Shown here: positions 48,101 to 56,686 of the stretch, in pieces
Layout of the letters: each line of letters starts with the position of its first letter
How positions within the stretch are numbered: the first letter of the stretch is position 1
NCBI RefSeq assembly: GCF_019464495.1
Contig: NZ_CP080492.1
Coordinates: 1,984,001 to 2,048,000 of the forward strand
Length of the DNA stretch: 64,000 bases
From: Leucobacter luti
Lineage (GTDB): Bacteria; Actinomycetota; Actinomycetes; Actinomycetales; Microbacteriaceae
Direction of reading: 5' to 3'
The notes under the pieces: model-generated
Database searches by the model: none
Told to the model about the DNA's origin: nothing
What the model saw: the letters and a program-made list of their open reading frames with translations, nothing else
Position numbers and translations under genes: made by a program

Positions 48101-48649
48101 ATGGCCGGCGAGCCGCTGATCACTGTTGTTGGCAACCTGGTTGCTGACCCCGAGCCTCGCGTGAGCCAGGCCGGTAAGTCGTGGGTGACGTTCCGTATCG
48201 CCTCGACCCCGCGCGTGCGTGACCGCCAGTCGGGCGACTGGTCGGACGGCGAAGCGTTGTGGCTCGGTTGCCGTGCGTACGGAGAGTACGCCGACAACAT
48301 TGCCGCTTCGCTCACGAAGGGCTCGCGCGTTATCGTGCAGGGTCGTCTCACGCAGCGCAGTTACACCGATAACCAGGGCCAGCAGCGGACCTCTCTCGAC
48401 CTTGAGGTCGAGGAGATCGGGCCGTCGCTCCGTTTCGCTACCACGCAGATCTCCCGGGGGCAGTCCCGTGGCCAGGTCGGCGGTTTCGGTGGCGGCAGCG
48501 GTCAGCCAGCCGGGCAGAGCAGCTGGGGCCAGCCCGCAGCCGCTCCGCAGCAGCAGGAAACTCCCTGGGGCGGCCAGCCGCAGCAGGGTGGTGCGGCTGC
48601 AGGCGCAGGCGACTTCGGTGGCGGTTTCGACGACGAGCAGCCCTTCTAG
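48101..48649 (+). CDS. ssb: Single-stranded DNA-binding protein
   Basis: 182 residues: an OB fold in the first about 115 residues, a Gly/Gln/Pro-rich linker and the acidic tip DDEQPF that recruits replication and repair partners. Starts 3 nt after rpsF. Confidence 0.96.
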   Translation: MAGEPLITVVGNLVADPEPRVSQAGKSWVTFRIASTPRVRDRQSGDWSDGEALWLGCRAYGEYADNIAASLTKGSRVIVQGRLTQRSYTDNQGQQRTSLDLEVEEIGPSLRFATTQISRGQSRGQVGGFGGGSGQPAGQSSWGQPAAAPQQQETPWGGQPQQGGAAAGAGDFGGGFDDEQPF

Positions 48650-48760
48650 GCAGCCTCTCTGCCGCGTCACGCGGTGGGCACCCTCCCGTCCTCTCAGACG
48701 GCGAGCATCAACTTTGGAGTCCTGCGCTCGCGCGGGAAATCACACGAAAAGAGACCAACT

Positions 48761-49021
48761 ATGGCAGGCAAGTCCAGCGGCGCAGCCCGCAAGCCGGGTC
48801 GCGGCAAGAACGCAAAGGTCGTCGCACCCGCCAAGAAGCAGACCGTAGGCGTCATTGATTACAAGGACGTCGCAACGCTTCGCAAGTTCATTTCCGAGCG
48901 CGGGAAGATCCGTGCACGTCGGATCACCGGCGTGTCCGTGCAGGAGCAGCGCTTGATCGCAAAGGCCGTGAAGAACGCCCGCGAGATGGCTCTCCTCCCC
49001 TACGCCGGCTCTGGCCGCTAA
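48761..49021 (+). CDS. rpsR: 30S ribosomal protein S18
   Basis: 86 residues with a basic N-terminal extension and the conserved [17 protein letters not shown] and [12 protein letters not shown] 111-nt gap after ssb holds no gene. The in-frame extension upstream is not conserved in character; the ATG at 48761 follows AAAAGAG. Confidence 0.96.
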   Translation: MAGKSSGAARKPGRGKNAKVVAPAKKQTVGVIDYKDVATLRKFISERGKIRARRITGVSVQEQRLIAKAVKNAREMALLPYAGSGR

Positions 49022-49035
49022 GGAGAACGAGAATC

Positions 49036-49485
49036 ATGGCGAAGGTAATTCTTACGAACGAGGTCCAGGGCCTCGGTTCCGCCGGCGATGTCGTTGACGT
49101 CAAGACCGGTTACGCGCGCAACTACCTCGTGCCCCAGGGCTACGGGGTGCACTGGACCCGCGGTGGCGAGGCTCAGGTTGCTCAGATCCGTGCCGCACGT
49201 GATGCACGTGCGCTCGCTTCGGTCGAGGACGCTCAGGCGCTCAAGGCCAAGCTGCAGGAGGGCAAGATTCGTCTCCAGGCGAAGACTGGCACCGGCGGGC
49301 GTCTCTTCGGCTCGGTGAAGCCGGCTGCTGTTGCCGCTGCGGTGTCGCAGGCCGGCATCGGCGAGATCGATAAGCGGAAGATCACGGTGCCCAGCATCAA
49401 GTCGACCGGCGAGTACAAGGCGATCGTCCACCTGCACGATGGTGTCGACGCAACGGTGACCATTCAGGTCATCTCGCAGCGCTAG
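49036..49485 (+). CDS. rplI: 50S ribosomal protein L9
   Basis: 149 residues, starts [31 protein letters not shown] with the long connecting helix and a C-terminal RNA-binding domain. AAGGAGAA precedes the ATG. Last gene of the operon. Confidence 0.96.
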   Translation: MAKVILTNEVQGLGSAGDVVDVKTGYARNYLVPQGYGVHWTRGGEAQVAQIRAARDARALASVEDAQALKAKLQEGKIRLQAKTGTGGRLFGSVKPAAVAAAVSQAGIGEIDKRKITVPSIKSTGEYKAIVHLHDGVDATVTIQVISQR

Positions 49486-49500
49486 TCGCTCGCACCCGTT

Positions 49501-49549
49501 CGGCGGGGTGACGGTTCTTTGGAATCGTCGCCCCGCCGTTCAGTTTTTC
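49501..49549 (+). terminator. Terminator of the rpsF-rplI operon
   Basis: 13-bp stem (49501-49513 with 49526-49538) followed by TTCAGTTTTT. Confidence 0.9.
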
Positions 49550-50000
49550 TAGGCCGAACGCACTGAGTACTCGGCCGCGCAGCGTGTATTCATCCGGGGA
49601 ATTGCTCAGTGCTACTCAGGTGAACGCAGCGTGTCGGCGTGTCGTCGAATTCGTGCCGTGTCGCAATTGACACAGGCGTGCTGGCCGGGTAGTTCTCCAC
49701 ATGACCCGGGGATCTCTCCAGCCTCAAGGTGTACCTGAAGCTTGAATAACTTTCACCCTGTTGAAAGTGAAAATGCCTGGTCAGGTGATATATATTTCGT
49801 CATATTCAGTTCCTGTCCACAGGTTGTCCCCAAGCGTGTGGATAACCTGTGGCGAAAAAGGGCAAGTTATCCACTAAGTTATCCACAGGCTTCCGAGCGT
49901 CCGCTTGAGACGCGCCCCGGGTGCCCGTAACGTGAATGTCCGGGGTTGGGTGTTCGATGTGTGAATCGCCAATCCCACAGCATCGAAAAGGAGTGGTCGA
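49550..50000. other. rplI-dnaB gap with AT-rich tract and DnaA boxes
   Basis: No gene. An AT-rich tract at 49741-49806 (hairpin ACTTTCA/TGAAAGT at 49749-49768, then TGATATATATTT) is followed by DnaA boxes: TGTGGATAA at 49837-49845, TTATCCACT at 49867-49875, TTATCCACA at 49879-49887, and CTGTCCACA near 49813. Layout resembles an origin: unwinding tract next to DnaA boxes. Confidence 0.65.
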
Positions 50001-51377
50001 GTGTCGATCGCACACCTGGGTATCCCAGATTCGCTCGCGGAGGAAGCTCCCCGGGGGCACGAACGTACGCCGCCGTACGATTTGCTCGCAGAGCAGAGCG
50101 CCATCGGTGGCATGCTGCTGTCGAAGGATGCCGTCGCGGACGTCACGGGTGTGCTCAAGGGAATTGACTTCTACGTTCCCAAACACGAGGTCATCTACGA
50201 GGCTGTGCTCTCGCTCTACTCTCGCGGCGAGCCGACCGACGTCATTACGGTCACCGATGAGCTCACCAAGACCGGTGAGTTGCAGCGCGCTGGCGGAGCC
50301 GAATACCTCCACACGCTCACGAGCATTGTTCCCACCGCGGCAAACGCCAGCTTCTACGCCGAAATCGTTGGCGAAAAGGCGCTGCTGCGACGCCTGGTCG
50401 AGGCCGGAACGCGCATCGTGCAGATGGGCTATGCGGGTGAGGGTGAGGCCATTGACCTCGTCAACGTCGCACAGTCCGAGATCTACGGCGTGACAGGTGA
50501 GGCCCAGGGTGAGGATTACGTGCCGCTCCACCTCGCCGTTGACGCCGCGCTTGAGGAAATCAATAAGGCGAACAGCTCGACGGGAGGCATGCTCGGCGTG
50601 CCGACGGGATTCGCCGAGCTCGATGCCATGACGAACGGCTTCGCGGGCGGGCAGATGATCATTATCGCCGCACGACCCGCAATGGGTAAGTCGACGCTCG
50701 CCATGGATGTGGCCCGCAACGCGTCGGTGCACGCAAACGCCCCAACAGTGTTCTTCTCACTCGAGATGGGTCGCGCTGAGATCGCGATGCGACTGCTCGC
50801 CGCGGAAGCCAGCATCCCGATGCAGACGCTTCGCAAGGGTGCGCTCGACAATCGCGACTTCCAGAAGCTCGCCGCGACCCAGGCGCGCGTCGCCGAGGCC
50901 CCGCTCTACATCGACGACAGCCCGAACCTTACGCTCGTCGAAATCCGGGCGAAGTGCCGACGCCTCAAGCAGCAGCACGGACTGCGCATGGTGGTAATCG
51001 ACTATCTCCAGCTCCTCTCAAGCGGAAAGAAGTCCGAAAGCCGTCAGCAGGAAGTCTCGGAGTTCTCACGTGCGCTCAAACTGCTCTCGAAAGAACTCGA
51101 CGTTCCCGTGATCGCCCTGTCACAGCTCAACCGTGCTTCTGAGCAGCGCGCCGACAAGATGCCGGCCATTAGCGATCTGCGTGAGTCCGGCTCGCTTGAG
51201 CAAGACGCCGATATGGTGATCCTCTTGCACCGCGAGGCTGTGGGGGACCGCGACAGTCCGCGCGCGGGTGAGGCCGATTTCATTCTCGCGAAGCAGCGCA
51301 ACGGTCCGACCGGCACGGTCACCGTCGCCTTCCAGGGCCACTACTCACGCTTCCAAGACATGCCGAGCGGCCTGTAG
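50001..51377 (+). CDS. dnaB: Replicative DNA helicase DnaB
   Basis: 458 residues. N-terminal helical domain, RecA-like core with Walker A ARPAMGKST, Walker B VVIDYLQLL and the SQLNRASEQR segment. Hexameric fork helicase. No intein, although many actinobacterial dnaB genes carry one. GTG start at 50001 follows AAAAGGAG. Confidence 0.96.
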   Translation: MSIAHLGIPDSLAEEAPRGHERTPPYDLLAEQSAIGGMLLSKDAVADVTGVLKGIDFYVPKHEVIYEAVLSLYSRGEPTDVITVTDELTKTGELQRAGGAEYLHTLTSIVPTAANASFYAEIVGEKALLRRLVEAGTRIVQMGYAGEGEAIDLVNVAQSEIYGVTGEAQGEDYVPLHLAVDAALEEINKANSSTGGMLGVPTGFAELDAMTNGFAGGQMIIIAARPAMGKSTLAMDVARNASVHANAPTVFFSLEMGRAEIAMRLLAAEASIPMQTLRKGALDNRDFQKLAATQARVAEAPLYIDDSPNLTLVEIRAKCRRLKQQHGLRMVVIDYLQLLSSGKKSESRQQEVSEFSRALKLLSKELDVPVIALSQLNRASEQRADKMPAISDLRESGSLEQDADMVILLHREAVGDRDSPRAGEADFILAKQRNGPTGTVTVAFQGHYSRFQDMPSGL

Positions 51378-51426
51378 TCGAGCGATTCCTCACCGAGCGC
51401 TGCAGCACAGCGCTGCGATGGCATCT

Positions 51427-51470
51427 CGCAGGCGTGCCAGCGCGCGCCAAGGCGCGCTGGCACGCCTGCG
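51427..51470. terminator. Strong hairpin after dnaB
   Basis: 19-bp perfect stem (51427-51445 with 51452-51470) around a 6-nt loop, 50 nt after the dnaB stop. No T run, so termination is inferred from the stem only. Confidence 0.5.
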
Positions 51471-51518
51471 CCGGTGTCCGCCCGAGCCCGCTGCGCCGGT
51501 GTCCGCCCCAGCCCGCTG
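51468..51518. repeat. 25-bp tandem repeat
   Basis: Two copies of a unit beginning GCGCCGGTGTCCGCC with one change between them, right after the hairpin. A looser third copy of the GAGCCCGCTGTG part lies at about 51556. Confidence 0.7.
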
Positions 51519-51617
51519 TCCGGGTGCACGCGTGAGACTCCTGTGCAGCCGTGGGCCCGAGCCCGCTGTGCAGGCAGTGCCTGAGGCCGCTGTGAGCTGG
51601 CTCTCCGGTGTGCGGGG

Positions 51618-51623
51618 TACACT
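51618..51623 (+). promoter_or_regulatory. Candidate -10 element for the 51650 gene
   Basis: TACACT, 26 nt before the ATG, which has AAAAGGGG. Confidence 0.4.
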
Positions 51624-51649
51624 TGAGCACGACACAGAAAAGGGGTGGC

Positions 51650-52243
51650 ATGTCCGCTGCGGTACGAACATCAGCGCGATCCACGGCCCCCGATTCCCCG
51701 GTCACACGCCCGATCCGGCTGACCAGGGTCGGCGTGTTGATCGTCTCAGGGCTCGTGATTGCCTTCTCCGCGCCCCTGCATGAGCAATTCGGCTTCGATA
51801 TCGTGGTCGCCACCGCGGCACTCGGACTGATCGGTATCGCTCACCTCCTTGAATGGTGGTCGCTCACCGCACCGCACCGCACTTCCGTGCCACTGCTGCT
51901 CGGAATTGTTGCCATCGTTGCCGCGATCATCCTGCCGTTCACCACTGCCGCAATCGGCTTCGCCGTCGTGATCGCCGCATGGTCGCTGGTCTCGGGGCTG
52001 CTCGAGTTCATCGGAGCCACCGTCCGGCCAGGCAGTCGCCAGGATGCCACGTTGCTCGGTGGCGCAGGCCTCCTACTCGCGTTGCTCGTGCTGTTTGCAC
52101 GCGAAGACCAGGTCGCGATCGTTGGATTCTTTGGCGCCTATGCGCTGCTGACCGGTGTCTTTCTCGGCATCTCGGCCTTCGACACACGTCGCACAGCCCA
52201 GCCGACAACAGACGAAGCGGGCGCAACGCCCGCCGCCCCGTAA
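51650..52243 (+). CDS. Multi-pass membrane protein, HdeD-like topology, unknown
   Basis: 197 residues with about six transmembrane helices and short loops, ending in a Thr/Ala/Pro-rich tail. Topology recalls the HdeD/DUF308 type but no diagnostic motif is seen. The ATG at 51650 follows AAAAGGGG. The next small membrane gene follows by 26 nt, so the two may be co-transcribed. Confidence 0.8.
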   Translation: MSAAVRTSARSTAPDSPVTRPIRLTRVGVLIVSGLVIAFSAPLHEQFGFDIVVATAALGLIGIAHLLEWWSLTAPHRTSVPLLLGIVAIVAAIILPFTTAAIGFAVVIAAWSLVSGLLEFIGATVRPGSRQDATLLGGAGLLLALLVLFAREDQVAIVGFFGAYALLTGVFLGISAFDTRRTAQPTTDEAGATPAAP

Positions 52244-52269
52244 CCACGCTCCTGAACTGAAAGCACTCG

Positions 52270-52557
52270 ATGACCCAGAACCCTGAGCCCGCCAAGACCC
52301 AGCCCGTGACTCCGTCGCGTCGGGATCGACTGCGGCCGCTTGAGCTCATTGTGTTCTCCGCCGTCCTCGGTGTCTTCGCCGGGCTGATCGTGCTCCTGAC
52401 GACCCGAGAGCCCCTGCTCGCCGTGATCTTCCTCGGCATTGGCTTCATCAGCTCACTCGTCATGGTTGCGCTCGTGGGCCTCGGCGGGAAGCCGAGCGCG
52501 GAGGACCTCGAGGCCCGCAAAGATCTCCAGTCGCCAGACGGCAAGAACTGGCACTAG
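52270..52557 (+). CDS. Small two-helix membrane protein, unknown
   Basis: 95 residues: polar Pro-rich N terminus, two transmembrane helices (about 27-45 and 50-71) and an acidic tail ending SPDGKNWH. No family recognised with certainty; small proteins with this ending occur in related actinobacteria (recollection, unchecked). Preceded by GAAAG. Confidence 0.7.
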   Translation: MTQNPEPAKTQPVTPSRRDRLRPLELIVFSAVLGVFAGLIVLLTTREPLLAVIFLGIGFISSLVMVALVGLGGKPSAEDLEARKDLQSPDGKNWH

Positions 52558-52931
52558 TTCCTCGGGTGCACTGGGCTCCCGAGCGTGGTGTTGAGGGGAA
52601 CCGTTTGGGGCCCGGCGCTCAGAATGTGCCGCTGGGGGTCCGGGGCTGATGGTCCGGTGCTGAGGACCCTGCACTGAGGGTCCGGCCCTGAGGAACCTGC
52701 ACTGAGGGTCCGGCCCTGAGGAACCCGCGCTGAGCAGTGCCGTCCCGCGTTTCACTTCGCGCAGGAGTTCTGAGCTCACGCAGGAACGATTCGGCGCCTT
52801 GGGCCTGCGGGAACTCGAATCTCCTGCGTGAGCTCGACGGTGCTGCCAGCGCAGGACGCCGCCAGTAGCTGACGCGCCAGTGTCTGAGCCGCTAGCCTCT
52901 GATCCGCGCAGCCTCTGATCCGCCCAGTGGA
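52558..52931. other. Gene-free repeat-bearing gap
   Basis: 374 nt without a credible gene. Holds the 28-bp tandem repeat (52634-52726) and a 14-bp inverted repeat (GAGCTCACGCAGGA at 52772 and its complement at 52822) with a 36-nt loop. No promoter or terminator is evident besides the inverted repeat. Confidence 0.55.
52634..52726. repeat. 28-bp tandem repeat with degenerate upstream copies
   Basis: Two almost identical 28-bp units (52671-52698, 52699-52726) containing CACTGAGGGTCCGGCC, preceded by diverged partial copies sharing GGTCCGG and CTGAGGA. Lies between converging genes. Confidence 0.75.
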
Positions 52932-53474
52932 CTAGTGGTGCGGGGTGCGGCGCGGTGCGGCGCTGGAGAACGCGATCCACCGCCGGGACCTCCCGCGGGT
53001 CCAGGAGCGGGCGTTGCGGCTTGAGAGCGCCAGCAGGATCAGGATATCGAGTGCCAGCGTCAGCAGCGTCGCGCGCACGGTGATCGACTCGCTCGTCGAG
53101 AAGTACGTAATCGCCGCAGCCGTGATGCTGATCGCCGCCCAAAACTGCGTGAGCATGCGCGCAGTGTTGCTCCCACGCACCAGCCCGAATGCGAAGCACA
53201 GGAGCACGAGCGCCCAGAGTGCCACGCCCCCGACCACGATGCCCAGCACGACGGCGGCGCTCTCACTATCGAGGTCGAAGTCGTCGCGCAGCCCCGGCCA
53301 CTCGGTCAGGAACCCCAGGATCCAGAGCGGCCCGCCCAGCGCACGCAAGAAGACCAGCACAATGCCCCCGGTGAGCGCGCCAGGGCGGCGCCCAGTCTGT
53401 GCACGCGGCGGCTCGGCTGTGAGCAGGTCAGTAGCCGACTCGATCGCGATCCGTTTCCGTGGTTCAGTTGACAT
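52932..53474 (-). CDS. Multi-pass membrane protein, unknown
   Basis: 180 residues with about four transmembrane helices in the region 35-150 and an Arg-rich tail ending PRRTPHH. No family recognised. The ATG at 53474 overlaps the LssY-type gene stop by 11 nt, so both form an operon. Confidence 0.75.
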   Translation of the reverse strand: MSTEPRKRIAIESATDLLTAEPPRAQTGRRPGALTGGIVLVFLRALGGPLWILGFLTEWPGLRDDFDLDSESAAVVLGIVVGGVALWALVLLCFAFGLVRGSNTARMLTQFWAAISITAAAITYFSTSESITVRATLLTLALDILILLALSSRNARSWTRGRSRRWIAFSSAAPRRTPHH

Positions 53475-54309
53475 CCGAAGCGTCACCTCCCGGCAGCACG
53501 ATGATCGGCAAATCGCCATCCGTCCGAATGCTGTCGCCCCCACCGTTTCGGGAGTGGTACCCGGTCGAGAAGTCGTGCAGGGTCACCAGGCTCACTGCCG
53601 GGTTGGCTGACCGCACGGTCGCCACGACATGGTCGCGCTCGATATCTGTATCGGCGTCGATCCGGTGCGTGATTTGCAGTGTGAACAGCGAGAAACCGAC
53701 AGCGCGGTCGAACGTGCCAGCAGCAAGCCAATCGACGCGCGAGCCACCGGGCAGCAGCCAATCATCGGGCGTGCGCCAGAACCGCACGTGGTGCCGCTTT
53801 GCGGGGTTCCCCTCAACTTCTTGCTGGTAGGCGAAGTCTTGCATGCGCCCGAACAGGAACAGCGGACTCACGGGTGCGCGGTCGTAGCTGCGCCTCGTCA
53901 CTGTCGACACGATGATGCCCCACGAGGAGCGCAGCGTCACCGCATCGGCGCGTGTCCATCCTGCCGCGAGCATGGCTGCGTGGAGCTCATCTGCTGGGCC
54001 GCGGAGGGCCAAGTTGATGGGATCACCGAGCAATCCGTCGCTCGTTCGAGTGCGCCCGATGAAGTAGTCGGGCACGTAAATTGACGTCAGTATGCGGTGC
54101 AGCCGGGGGAGTACGAGATACGCGAGGAGCACCCAGAACGCAATGAAGAACAGGATCCCGAACCACCCGATGTGGAAGGTTTCGGTGAGGATCAACCACG
54201 CAAGCCAAACGGCGGCGAGGCCAGCATAGATGAAGAAAAACTGGTCGAAGAGGGCCGAAATCGGAACACGGCGCCGCGCATTCTTGGCAGGCTTCGGCGC
54301 GGTACTCAT
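53464..54309 (-). CDS. LssY C-terminal-domain membrane protein
   Basis: 281 residues. Two transmembrane helices near 20-65, then a soluble region typical of the LssY C-terminal domain (GDPINLALRG, AMLAAGWTRADAVT, SPLFLFGRMQDFAYQQE, HHVRFWR). Function of this domain is unproven; it is often fused to PAP2-type phosphatases, absent here. The ATG at 54309 lies 6 nt after TACGAT. Confidence 0.85.
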   Translation of the reverse strand: MSTAPKPAKNARRRVPISALFDQFFFIYAGLAAVWLAWLILTETFHIGWFGILFFIAFWVLLAYLVLPRLHRILTSIYVPDYFIGRTRTSDGLLGDPINLALRGPADELHAAMLAAGWTRADAVTLRSSWGIIVSTVTRRSYDRAPVSPLFLFGRMQDFAYQQEVEGNPAKRHHVRFWRTPDDWLLPGGSRVDWLAAGTFDRAVGFSLFTLQITHRIDADTDIERDHVVATVRSANPAVSLVTLHDFSTGYHSRNGGGDSIRTDGDLPIIVLPGGDASDVN

Positions 54310-54315
54310 GCTCAC

Positions 54316-54321
54316 ATCGTA
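54316..54321 (-). promoter_or_regulatory. -10 element for the LssY gene (leaderless)
   Basis: TACGAT on the minus strand, then 6 nt, then the ATG. Confidence 0.45.
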
Positions 54322-54371
54322 GCGAGTTGCTCCACTATGGCGCCGGGTGGGAGGCCACTGAATGACACCAG

Positions 54372-54430
54372 TCTCGTCGCGCGCCGGTGCCAGCTTCGTC
54401 GCGCGCCGACGCCAGCCTCGTCGCACGCTG
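54372..54430. repeat. 24-bp tandem repeat between LssY gene and purB
   Basis: Three diverging copies of CTCGTCGCGCGCCGGTGCCAG-like sequence, the last with CGCACG instead of CGCGCG. Non-coding. Confidence 0.65.
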
Positions 54431-54450
54431 ATGGACACCGGGCTGCACAG

Positions 54451-54494
54451 CAAGAGCGCCCGGCGCGGCCTGCAGGCTGCACCGGGCGCTCTTG
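54451..54494 (-). terminator. Hairpin after purB
   Basis: 13-bp perfect stem CAAGAGCGCCCGG with complement at 54482-54494, just downstream of the purB stop on the minus strand. No T run. Confidence 0.6.
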
Positions 54495-54510
54495 TGTGGG
54501 ACGCTGGCGA

Positions 54511-55896
54511 CTAGCGAGTCAGGTAGTCGAGCAGCTTCGCAGCGTCGCCGATGTAGGTCGCTGGGGTGAGCGCGAGCAGGCGCTGCTTTGCCGCATCACC
54601 AATTTCGAGGCCAGAGACGAACTCAACGAGCTCGGCCTGGCCGATCCGGCGCCCGCGCGTGAGCTCTTTAAGCGCGGCGTAGGGATCGCTGATCGTCGAG
54701 CGCCCGGAAGCCACCTCCGCACGGATCACCGTCTGGATCGCCTCGCCGAGCACCTCCCAGTTCGCGTCGAGATCCGCTGCGAGCAGTTCAGGGGCCGCAT
54801 CGATCTGGCCCAGGCCCTTCAGGATGTTGTCGAGTGCGAGCACCGAGTGCCCGAGGCCGACCCCGATGTTGCGCTGTGCCGAAGAGTCCGTGAGGTCGCG
54901 CTGCCAGCGGCTCGTCACGAGCGTCGCCGCGAGTGAATCGAGAATCGCGTTCGAGAGCTCGAGGTTGGCCTCAGCGTTCTCGAAGCGGATTGGGTTGACC
55001 TTGTGCGGCATCGTCGAGGAGCCGGTTGCGCCGGCAACCGGGATCTGCCGGAAGTAGCCGATGGAGATGTAGCTCCAGATATCGGTGGCGAGATTGTGCA
55101 GGATCCGGTTCGCGTGAGCGACGCGAGTGTACAGCTCCGCCTGCCAGTCGTGTGACTCGATCTGTGTGGTGAGCGGATTCCAATCGAGCCCGAGTCCCTC
55201 AACGAATTGCTGCGAGACCTGCGCCCAGTCAGTATCCGGATCGGCGGCGAGGTGCGCGGCGAAGGTGCCGGTCGCACCGGAGAACTTGCCGAGGTACTCG
55301 ATGTCATCGATCTGGTTCAGCTGCCGCTCGAGGCGGTACACGAACACGGCGAGCTCTTTGCCGAGCGTTGTCGGCGTCGCCGGCTGGCCGTGTGTGCGGC
55401 TCATCATCGGCAGCTCGCGGTACTCCTCGGCCTGGCGGGCCAATTCCGCGATGACACGCTCGAAGCGGGGGCGCCACACTTCGGCGATCGCCTGCTTCAC
55501 CGTGAGTGCGTAGGAGAGGTTGTTGATGTCCTCGCTCGTGCAGCACACGTGGGTGAGCTCGGCGAGGTGGCCGAGGCCCTGTGCTTCCAGGCGGGCGCGC
55601 ACGAGGTACTCGACGGCCTTCACATCGTGCTGTGTGGTCTTCTCGGTCTCGGCGAGCTCGTCGATCTCGGCCTGGCCGAAATCGGCGGCCCACGCGCGCA
55701 GCTGAGCGAGCTGGTCCGCGGGAATCGGCGTGCCGCCGAGCAGCGAGTGCTCGGTCAGGTACGCGAGCCACTCCACCTCGACGTGGACGCGGGCCTTGTT
55801 CAGCCCGGCTTCGGAAAGCGTGTCGCCGAGTGGTGCGACGGCGGCGAAGTAGCGGCCGTCGAGGGGGCTGATGGGCTGCGGGGGCAGGGGTGTCAT
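54511..55896 (-). CDS. purB: Adenylosuccinate lyase
   Basis: 461-residue fumarase/aspartase-superfamily enzyme acting twice in purine synthesis (SAICAR and adenylosuccinate cleavage). Starts MTPLPPQPISPLDGRY; signature SSTMPHKVNPIRFENAEAN with catalytic loop Ser, and SRTHGQPATPT. Length fits the longer PurB class. The ATG at 55896 is where the conserved sequence begins and has GGAG upstream; the frame is open further but without conservation. Confidence 0.95.
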   Translation of the reverse strand: MTPLPPQPISPLDGRYFAAVAPLGDTLSEAGLNKARVHVEVEWLAYLTEHSLLGGTPIPADQLAQLRAWAADFGQAEIDELAETEKTTQHDVKAVEYLVRARLEAQGLGHLAELTHVCCTSEDINNLSYALTVKQAIAEVWRPRFERVIAELARQAEEYRELPMMSRTHGQPATPTTLGKELAVFVYRLERQLNQIDDIEYLGKFSGATGTFAAHLAADPDTDWAQVSQQFVEGLGLDWNPLTTQIESHDWQAELYTRVAHANRILHNLATDIWSYISIGYFRQIPVAGATGSSTMPHKVNPIRFENAEANLELSNAILDSLAATLVTSRWQRDLTDSSAQRNIGVGLGHSVLALDNILKGLGQIDAAPELLAADLDANWEVLGEAIQTVIRAEVASGRSTISDPYAALKELTRGRRIGQAELVEFVSGLEIGDAAKQRLLALTPATYIGDAAKLLDYLTR

Positions 55897-56000
55897 GGCG
55901 TCTCCGTGCGGGTCGGGCGGCTGGGGCGTGGCGCAGCTGCCCTCACGTGCGGGCGCGCGATCCACGCTCATTCTCCCATGCGCGGGGCCGGCCCGTGGAC

Positions 56001-56483
56001 TCAGTGACGCCGTGAGGCGCGCAGCTGTTCCAGCACCGCGGCCGCGCTGCGCTCGACCTGGGTGAGGACGGTGTCGAACGCGTCAGCGTCAGAGTAGTAC
56101 GGGTCGAACACATCGGGATCGCTGGGCTGATCCGGATCCCACGTGGTGAGGAGCGCAACGCGATCTGGATCAGCGCCGCGATCCAGCAGGGCCCGCTCGT
56201 GGTCGCGTGCGAGGGCGATAAGTAGGTCGTGGTCCCTGATGTCGGCGTCTGTGAGCTGGGCAGCGCGGTGTGTGGCGCCGTCGTACCCGCGCGCTGCGAG
56301 GGCTGCGAGGGTGCGGGGATCGGCCGGATCGCCCTGGTGCCAGCCGCCAGTGCCGCGTGAGGTGACCTCGAAGCGGTCGGCAAGCCCGGCGTCGGCGATG
56401 AGCTGTCGCAGCACCACCTCACCCATGGGGGAGCGGCAGATGTTTCCGGTGCATATGAAGCTGATGCGGTAGGGGGCAGTCAC
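56001..56483 (-). CDS. Low-molecular-weight protein-tyrosine phosphatase
   Basis: 160 residues. P-loop CTGNICRS with Cys11 nucleophile and Arg17, and the general acid in DPYY near 127. Dephosphorylates tyrosine on protein substrates; mycobacterial PtpA is a secreted homologue. GTG start 6 nt after CACACT, a one-mismatch -10. A longer frame is not conserved. Confidence 0.92.
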   Translation of the reverse strand: MTAPYRISFICTGNICRSPMGEVVLRQLIADAGLADRFEVTSRGTGGWHQGDPADPRTLAALAARGYDGATHRAAQLTDADIRDHDLLIALARDHERALLDRGADPDRVALLTTWDPDQPSDPDVFDPYYSDADAFDTVLTQVERSAAAVLEQLRASRRH

Positions 56484-56604
56484 GTGTCCAGTGTGCCTGA
56501 TCTGGCGCCGGTGGGCCAGGAGCGTCTCCCACCCGCGCTTCTTCCGGATGCCGAGGCGGCTGGTGATGGGGTCGGGGCGCGGGCCCCTGGTTTTTCCACA
56601 AGGG

Positions 56605-56633
56605 TTGACCAATGAGTGGATTCGAATTAGCGT
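56605..56633 (+). promoter_or_regulatory. Promoter of the 56687 phosphatase gene
   Basis: TTGACC, 17 nt, TAGCGT. Leader about 47 nt, ending in CAGGAGA. Confidence 0.6.
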
Positions 56634-56686
56634 GAGCACTTGGGGGGAGAGCCCGGCTGCCGAGCCGTATTCCAGGAGATCACCCC

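Noticed and set aside
50001..51377. Intein in dnaB
   Set aside because: The protein is 458 residues with uninterrupted Walker motifs, so there is no room for one.
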